Below are positions 57,280-64,000 of a DNA stretch of 64,000 nucleotides, in pieces. Position numbers and translations under genes: made by a program. Under the pieces are notes generated by a model. The model worked only from the letters and a program-made list of their open reading frames with translations, was not told where the DNA came from and did not search any database. The first letter of the stretch is position 1. Each line of letters starts with the position of its first letter. The DNA is taken from NCBI GenBank assembly GCA_015178975.1, contig WHVD01000137.1, positions 62,001 through 126,000 on the forward strand, read 5' to 3'. Source of the stretch: Hysterangium stoloniferum (lineage: Eukaryota > Basidiomycota > Agaricomycetes > Hysterangiales > Hysterangiaceae).

Positions 57280-57648
57280 GTGCCCCCCAGTTCGAAGGGA
57301 TGTGCTATACGAAGTTCTGGAAAGCTTCGGGGATGCCCCCCAGGTGTCTTGTGTGGAGCCCCCCAAAATGCAAGGTGCCAAGACCCCAGTATTCAAAGAG
57401 AGGTTGGTGGGTTTAGGGGCAGTGAGGGAAGATATTGATGTGGAAAAGGGGGGAAAAAAATGGATCCATTCTTTTCCTTCCAGGACCTAGTCGAGCACTC
57501 CCTCAGTCCTCGAACAGCAAATGGACTACTTGATAGCCTTCTAGACACTGCCACATTGTCTCCTTCCAGGACACGAGGCATTCCTCATAGTAGATGTCCT
57601 GTAGGTGGACAGACTGTCATGTAACTCGTTGGGCAGTGCATCTTGGGG

Positions 57649-60600
57649 TTAGGAAGGTAAGCTATCATTAGAGTCCATCAGAATCACCTCCTTCCTTAAA
57701 TGAGTACCAGAGGCTATCCCCCATACCCTTGAAGCTGGCTTTGCTCCCTTCTCTTCATCATCCAAGAGTGGCGCATCAGTTACATACTCAGATTCTGCCC
57801 TTACAATCCCCAAAGGTTTGTTACTGTATATCCGCAACAGCGCATCGGCAAACGTATTCGACTCCCCAGTAATAAAGTGAATATCAAAGTCAAATTCATT
57901 CAAAAGGTCCAGCCAATGTGTCTGTCTTGGAGAAAGGCTCTTCTGTGTAAGGATATACTCTATACTTTTATGGTCAGTACACACTCGAAATTTGACGCCT
58001 AGTAACTGAGGACGAAACCACTTCAAGGACTCAACAATTGCCAACAACTCTTGCTCATGCACAGGATAGTTCTGCTGAGCTGAGTTGAACTTCCCGGACC
58101 AGGATACCACTGCCACTGTCCTTACATTGTCACCTTGACTCAGGATACCACTGGTGCCAGTTAAGCATACATCTGTAACGAGGTTGATAGTTGGGTGACC
58201 TGGTGAGTAGTTCAAAGCAATCTGATACCGATCTCGATGAGCATGAACAATACGCTTGACATCCTCAAAAGCACATTGTTCAGTTGCACCCCATTGCCAC
58301 GCCTTGTTGACACTGGTAAGTGTGGCCAGATTGGCCATGGGAATTCGAATGCCCTCGCAGTTATTAGCCAGATAGCCAACTGCCTCCAGAAAACCAGCCA
58401 AGAGGGCCTTATTTGTAGGTACCTTCCAGTTGGCTACAGTATCTACCTTATGTGGGTTCATCTTTATTCCTTTATCATTTATCACATGCCCTAATAAGTT
58501 CAATTCTGAGGTGAACAAATGCATCTTGTCGACTGCTAGGTATAGTTTCTCCTGACAGCACACCTTGAAGATGGTTCGGAGGTGCTTTACGTGATCTCCA
58601 ATGGAATCCGAATATACCACAATGTCGTCAAAGTATACATCCATAAACACCCCAATGTATGACGCAAAAAGATGGTTCATGAGAGTCTGATATGTGGATG
58701 GTCCATTGCAGTCACCAATCTGTAATGTCAAACTTTCCATGGTCCCATCGGGAGAAGTGAACAATGTGTGGTGAACATGCTCAGGTACCACTCAGATTTG
58801 CTCATATGCATCTTTGCCCCCAATGAGGCTGTGGTACTTGTGACACACAACATTCTGCAGGATGGCCTCGATATCCAGCAAGGGTGTCGTTAATTTATAG
58901 GTATTGGCATTCTGTTCACGCTTGTCGACCACTGTGCGTATCCGTAAAGTTCCGTCAGTGTTTGGTGGTTTTGGGATGATAAGCATTGGACACGCATTTG
59001 TACCCATTGCTACCCTCCACCAACCATTTCGTAAGTAGGCATTCTTCTTATCCTGCCACAGCTGATGCATACCTTCAGGACATTTAGATGGTCGCCATGA
59101 ATAGACTTTTGCCTCGTCTATCAGCGGAATAGTATGGTTGACTGCCCGCAAGGGGGGTAGCCACGTGGATGCTGTATCAGGGTCCAGACCAGCTGCTTCA
59201 GCCTGCAAATCAGCCCTTAACCTTTCCAACTCATCCTCAAAAGTTTCTGCCACTGCTGAGTGTAGTACTGCTACAGTGTCCCCTTCGAGGGGAAGTGGTA
59301 GGTTTGACCCGATATTAACTCGTGTAGGATTCAACCCAAGCATAACTTGGTGTTGAAAAATAAATGGAGTCCCCAATATAGGTCATAGGAATCAAGGTTA
59401 GCTACATCAAAACGGTGAGAGCAATTTATACCCTGATAGGTAAACTTAGCCATTGCGGAAAAATTGATTTTTGACTGTGATCCATGTACAGCCAACTGAA
59501 GGGTCAGCAGTTTTACCAGTGGTTCTTTAGTAACCCGCAGCTGATCAACCAAGGCCATTGACATAAAATCTGCCAATGACCTGCTATCAATGAGAGCCTT
59601 TACTGGTCGACCATTAATGAACACCTCAATGACAACTGGTTTTGGCAACCAGCGAGTAAAATCCTTGGGCTGCATTGAGGTACGCTCAACTGTTTCGACA
59701 CCTCCATAGTTCAACTGATCCTGTTTTTTCCCAGCCGTCTTCCCCTTAGGGATATGAACACCATTTACAGAAATGATAGGCTCGGATGAATCCTCCTTGG
59801 TTGCCTGCTGAGTGTGTATCTGAGGAACACTCCACTCCTCATGTTGTAGGTGGTCTGGAGTCACTATATACTTAACAGCCAACTCCCAGTCGTGAATTTC
59901 ATATAATCCAGCGGTACAACGGACTCAGAACTACTGTCTTTCCACACCATAGATATCTCAACAGATACTTGTCGTGTAATATATGCGAAAGTGAAGCTCC
60001 AATAGCTGGCACATAGCATCTCGATAGTATCTTCTAAAGGCAGGCATATCGCGGGAGAACCCAGGTATGTGTTCCTCATATACAGCCTGTATTTTATCTT
60101 TGAAGTCCTCATTAAGCCTTATGACAGACCAAGGCATAAACAATGGAAGGTCAGTATTCGCTTCATCCCAGATACAGAGTCCAGTGTCTTCAGTGTAAAC
60201 CCTAAAGTGCATGTTGGGGGAAATACCTTCCTGAAATGCTTCTTCTGGCAGGAAGTATTCATGCAATGCCCCCAGAAGCAGGTGTCCCAATGTGACCTCC
60301 CCTGAACTGGGTGGGTCATCATCCCCCAGTATACAAAGGAGTTTGGTCCCAGCCATATTGAAGAACAAAAGGCTGTCCTGCAACTTGAAACCTTTATACT
60401 CCCTCAGTGCGACCAGTATTTTTGAAAAGAAGTGGTCAGTACCATACCTTCCCCAAAATATGTTGGGAATGTCCAGCCCTAGATTAGAGTCTGAACCAAT
60501 ATTCGCTAGAGAGAAATTGGAGAATGATCCCCCTTGTGACTGGTGCCTCCTGCCCTCCATTGTCAATGGTGGGTCAATCTCCTCAGAAGGGCTGGGTCCT

Positions 60601-60839
60601 GTAGCATTGCTAGGTGTACCTGCCCTCATCCCCTGTGGTGGGTTCTCTGTGGGATGACCAGGGGAACCTTCCCCAGTCTGATCCACGGTATGTTCTTTTG
60701 ACTTCCTGCCACATTGTCCCCGTGATACTATTCCAGCTAATGTTGCGTATGACGGATGTGGACGAGTGGCCACCCTACTCGACCTCCTTGATGGTTCCTT
60801 GGCGACCAGTACCGTAGACCTGGTGTACAATGGTGTCAC
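57649..60839 (-). mobile_element. Ty3/gypsy element, old and broken, minus strand
   Basis: Parts recognised on the minus strand, in order: a gag-like region (about 60.8-60.0 kb, from MTPLYTRSTVLVAKEP), an aspartic protease-like region (about 59.9-59.4 kb, GRPVKALIDSRSLADF), reverse transcriptase (about 59.3-58.3 kb, VYFDDIVVYSDS; DKREQNANTYKLTTPL upstream) and RNase H (about 58.3-57.8 kb, VHEQELLAIVESLKW, FRVCTDHKSIEYI). It belongs to a different lineage from the young element: the gag and the protease are not alike. At least three breaks. No LTR pair or target duplication was found. It is older than the element at 46877-54360. Confidence 0.85.
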
Positions 60840-60874
60840 AATGCTGTGAGCCTTCCTGGCCCGGATGTACAGTA

Positions 60875-60960
60875 TACTCTATACCCCCTATACTGCCCCC
60901 CATTTGCGATATTGTTGTTCCACGGCAATCTCACAAATTAACCATTGTCATGTACAGTTA
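60875..60960. repeat. Short direct repeat, copy 1
   Basis: Matches 63100-63185 imperfectly: both contain CCCCCTATA(C/T)TGCCCC, a GATATTGTTGTTCCA/GATATCATTGTTCCA stretch and ATCTCACAA. The copies flank the tandem-repeat block. They might be the ends of LTRs of the neighbouring old element, but I found no clean borders. Confidence 0.45.
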
Positions 60961-61900
60961 GGTTGCAGTCTGTGTTCCCAAAAGGTCTAGCCCATGGCAG
61001 GTGTAGAAAGTGTCCAGTAATGCTTCGAGTAGGTGGGTGGGTCCAGAGGAAAAAGAAAAAATCATGAAATTGACTGAATTCAGTACAATTGTGATGATGG
61101 ATCCAAATACAGCACTGAAGTTGGGTCACATAGTTCTGTCCAGATGCATCTGATCTAGGTGTTGCCCCGTGAGTTATTGAACCTTTTGCAGCTAGTTGAC
61201 CACCGACAAAGGTAAAGTGGAGGGGCGGAGGGGAAAGGGTCCATGTGTGTTGGCAAGAAGTTGTCAGGGCAGTGTTGCAAGGTGTCGCACACCAAACCCA
61301 AACCTGCGAATGCCTGATCAGAAAGTGTTGCATGCCGAGCCTGAAAGTCATGAAGGTCAAGAAAGGCAAAGCTCCGACTATTTCAGTGCGAGGCTTTAAC
61401 CATGAGGAAAGACCTTGTTGAACAGTGAGTGCTGAACCTGTAAGTTGAAAATCTTAGAAGAACAGAGCTTCAACTATTTCAGTATGAAGCTTTAGCAGAG
61501 GGAAAGGCTAAGAGTAGATGACGTTGAAGGTTGAGATGGTGTGAAGGCTTCGTTATGAGGTGACACGGCCCTGTGTCCACATGTGTCCACAAGTTTTGGA
61601 AGTCAGTCCCTTAGTCTGTTTCGTGTTCGACTGTCGACCTCATATCCTCATTGTTTGGAAGGACTGGGTAAGGTATGTCCTAGCACTGACATGTAGTGGT
61701 CACCCATCTCTACACAGCGCCACAGGATGGTTCTTTGAAAGTAGGCCCACTTCTCTGGCCCCAATCACTCGTCACTTGGAGGATATCTCCCCAGTGGCCC
61801 AAATCTGCGCCCTTACATCACCTTGCTCTGCAGCACCCTCTGTTTCCATTGGCCCAGTTGCCCTTTGAACCCTAGCATGCACTATGCACCCGCACAGTGC
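60961..61900. other. No recognised gene
   Basis: Low-complexity and unique sequence between the old element and the tandem repeats. Contains a CTATTTCAGT(G/A) motif with (A/G)AGGCTTTA twice (about 61378 and 61470). No family motif in any frame. Confidence 0.45.
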
Positions 61901-61924
61901 ACCCTCAAACCCAAGCATGCACTA

Positions 61925-62262
61925 TGCACCTGCACAGCGCACCCTCAAACCCACACAGTGCACCCTCAAACCCACACAGTGCACCCTCAAACCCACACAG
62001 TGCACCCTCCAACTCACACAGTGCACCCTCAAACCCACACAGTGCACCCTCCAACTCACACAGTGCACCCTCAAACCCACACAGTGCACCCTCAAACCCA
62101 CACAGTGCACCCTCAAACCCACACAGTGCACCCTCAAACCCACACAGTGCACCCTCAAACCCACAGAGCACACCCTCAAACCCACACAGCGCACCCTCAA
62201 ACCCACACAGCACACCCTCAAACCCACACAGCACACCCTCAAACCCACACAGCACACCCTTG
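61925..62262. repeat. 21-bp tandem repeat array
   Basis: About 16 copies of AAACCCACACAGTGCACCCTC with small variants (CCAACTCACACAG, CACACCCTC). Because the unit is a multiple of three, several frames stay open on both strands (THTVHPQ, HSAPSNP, QCTLKPT units), so the long frames here are not evidence for genes. The first units carry GCATGCACTATGCACC inserts. Confidence 0.9.
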
Positions 62263-62514
62263 AACTGTGCCAATGGACCACACTTACACACCTGTACTTG
62301 CACATTCGCGCTGCACACCCTCGAATTTGTCAGACTCGAGAGTAACAAAAGGTGCTGTTTCGAGAAGGGCGGCGCAGTGGCCGAAAAGGAGGACGAGGAT
62401 GGCTGTGGCTCAGCAGTTGGAGGGGGTGGGATAGTCGACAAATCGATCTTCTCCACACCCTGTCTCTCCAGCTCTGCCTCCCACTCCTTATTCTTATATG
62501 TCTTCACTTACGCA

Positions 62515-62990
62515 GCGTGCCCCCATCCATGTACTGCACGCACCCACCCATACGCCTGCACCTGCACAGTGCACCTACAAGTTGCATCCATATGCCATAC
62601 CCATACACCCATACCCCTACACCCATACCTACGCAGCGCACTTGTGTACCCGTGCGGTGCGCCAACATCCATGCACCGCATGCATGGACCACATCCATGT
62701 GGCACACGCACACACTACGTCCATGCCCCACGTGCATGCACCACATCCACACCTCATGCACACACACATCCACACGTCGCACACACGCACACGCACCACA
62801 TCTACACCCCACACACACGCCCCACGTCCACGCCCCACACACGCACACCACAATCTACGCCCCATGCGCACGCACCACGTCCACACGCTGCGCACACCAT
62901 GTCCACATGCCACATGCACGCACCGTGTTGGCGCATTCATGCAGCATACTTGTGCACCTGTCTGACATGTTTTCATGCTTGCGCACCTGT
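62515..62990. repeat. Degenerate CA-rich low-complexity block
   Basis: Mixed CACGCAC, CCACATCCA, CACACACGC and CCATGC(A/C)CC motifs without a fixed unit. Follows the 21-bp array. Frames open on both strands are biased (Cys/Gly/Val or His/Thr/Pro) and not gene-like. Confidence 0.8.
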
Positions 62991-63099
62991 GCAGCTACGT
63001 GCTTACACACTGCATCCAGCTCTTGACCGTTTCATCGGCGAGACTGGTGACATAGTTGTTTTCATGCTCTTGCTGGCTGTAGGTGACGATCCATGTGCC

Positions 63100-63185
63100 T
63101 TCTCCTATACCCCCTATATTGCCCCTCTGTTGTGATATCATTGTTCCAGAATGATCTCACAACATAATGATTGTCCCCTGCATGA
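63100..63185. repeat. Short direct repeat, copy 2
   Basis: See the related stretch at 60875-60960. Confidence 0.45.
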
Positions 63186-63245
63186 TATAATTTTTGAGGG
63201 AGCGTCCCGGTCAAATGGAAATGTATCCGTCCTAGGCTTGGTCTG

Positions 63246-63986
63246 TCAAGGGGTATCCAGTGCAGTGCATCCATGGTCATCTTCCATTTGCAGAAACTTC
63301 ATCAGCACCCCCCATTCTGGAATTAGGGGCTTGTGTCGATGAATTCCCAGTGGTATCTCCATGGGAAAGCTTTTGTCGAGTCCTGCAAGATGGGATGCCT
63401 TTACCATTGGTGAGTTCTGTCCCATGCCTTTTCTATCATCAAAACCATCGTCTGATTTCTGCCCCCCAGTTTCCAAGCCTTTACTGCAGTCCCAATCATT
63501 CGAGCTATTGGACGACTTATTGGAGGGTCCACTCGGCAGAGTAAATGGGATAGGATGGATAGGTGATGGATGGTGAGATTTGTCAGGACACTGCAAATCT
63601 CGATCTGAGGATAATGGGGAACTGGAGATGACTTTGACTGTGATCTTTTTTGCAGACACATTCAAGAAAGATGACTGTCTGTTTTTGGCAGTTGATCTGG
63701 CATAGATTCCAGGACATTCTTTGTGAAAGGGACCAGAGCTGGAGGATGAGGGTGTTCGTGCTGGCTTGTCAAACCCACTAAGCAATTCCACCATCATCTT
63801 GTTACATCTCTCCAGGTTATGCATCAATCTCGACCTGAGAGTAAAGTAGGCGAAGCACACATTCGAGGGTTTACCGTATATGGATTCCTTCAATGTTTGA
63901 CTGTATATGAAATCCGTATCAACCCTTAACACGATGTGGTCCCCTCCGAGCAATACATGCATAATCTGTAGCAAATCATCATGCAC
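63246..63986 (-). CDS. Unrecognised open frame near the window edge
   Basis: 246 codons on the minus strand, possibly continuing past the right edge. It starts MHDDLLQIMHVLLGGDHIVL, has a central serine-rich stretch (TPSSSSSGPFHKECP, GPSNKSSNSSNDWD) and ends TALDTP. No family motif is visible. It lies beside the second short direct repeat and follows the same strand as the old Ty3/gypsy element, so it may be the gag-like part of another retroelement copy; this is a guess. Confidence 0.35.
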   Translation of the reverse strand: MHDDLLQIMHVLLGGDHIVLRVDTDFIYSQTLKESIYGKPSNVCFAYFTLRSRLMHNLERCNKMMVELLSGFDKPARTPSSSSSGPFHKECPGIYARSTAKNRQSSFLNVSAKKITVKVISSSPLSSDRDLQCPDKSHHPSPIHPIPFTLPSGPSNKSSNSSNDWDCSKGLETGGQKSDDGFDDRKGMGQNSPMVKASHLAGLDKSFPMEIPLGIHRHKPLIPEWGVLMKFLQMEDDHGCTALDTP

Positions 63987-64000
63987 ACAAAGTAAATCAG

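Noticed and set aside
61823-63135. Frames of 146-412 codons made of THTVHPQ or HSAPSNP units
   Set aside because: A consequence of the 21-bp tandem unit; both strands and several frames are open alike. Also not a CRISPR array, since the units have no spacers and the organism is a fungus.

Overview
The window looks like a basidiomycete nuclear chromosome, most likely an agaricomycete. The host genes carry many short GT-AG introns of about 45-65 nt and several very short exons. Families typical of that group appear (NCA2, an SH3-RasGEF of Cdc25 type, DUF6533-like membrane proteins, a small agaricomycete-type methyltransferase). The repeats are chromodomain-bearing Ty3/gypsy LTR elements and their solo LTRs. 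All calls rest on reading the sequence by eye; no database search was run.

Layout. 1-8.0 kb: a repeat island. The gag end of a Ty3/gypsy element on the minus strand, cut by the window edge, has been opened by solo LTRs that are themselves opened by further LTRs; most insertions keep a 5-bp target duplication. 8.1-12.0 kb: a methyltransferase family with one intact plus-strand gene, a head-to-head minus-strand copy with a frameshift, and an older fragment. 12.4-37.3 kb: the gene island. In order: an unrecognised serine-rich protein (+), NCA2 (+), an NCS1 nucleobase permease (-), the mitochondrial phosphate carrier (-), a Cdc25-like RasGEF (-), about 5.5 kb with no gene I can recognise, a HIT-type zinc finger protein (-), a NiCoT nickel permease (+), and the proteasome ATPase Rpt5 (-). 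39.6-44.4 kb: a tandem duplication of a DUF6533-like membrane-protein locus, one copy decayed and one apparently complete. 45.0 kb: a tRNA-like gene. 45.4-57.3 kb: a second repeat island holding a nearly complete Ty3/gypsy chromovirus-like element (46877-54360) with LTRs about 1% apart and matching GGTTT duplications, flanked by nested solo LTRs. 57.6-64.0 kb: an older, broken Ty3/gypsy element on the minus strand, then tandem repeats and one further unrecognised open frame.

How the parts relate. The host genes are unrelated housekeeping or uptake functions (mitochondrial biogenesis, phosphate and nucleobase transport, Ras signalling, snoRNP assembly, nickel uptake, protein degradation) rather than a cluster. 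The most interesting signals are: (i) two LTR families whose primer-binding site is complementary over 11 nt to a stretch inside their own LTR, with identical spacing, as in Tf1/sushi self-priming; (ii) an opposite-strand accessory gene with coiled-coil and cysteine-cluster parts inside the young element; (iii) one 44-bp promoter block in front of both of two divergent genes, in the same orientation to each; (iv) the inverted methyltransferase pair; (v) micro-exons that carry signature motifs in three neighbouring genes.
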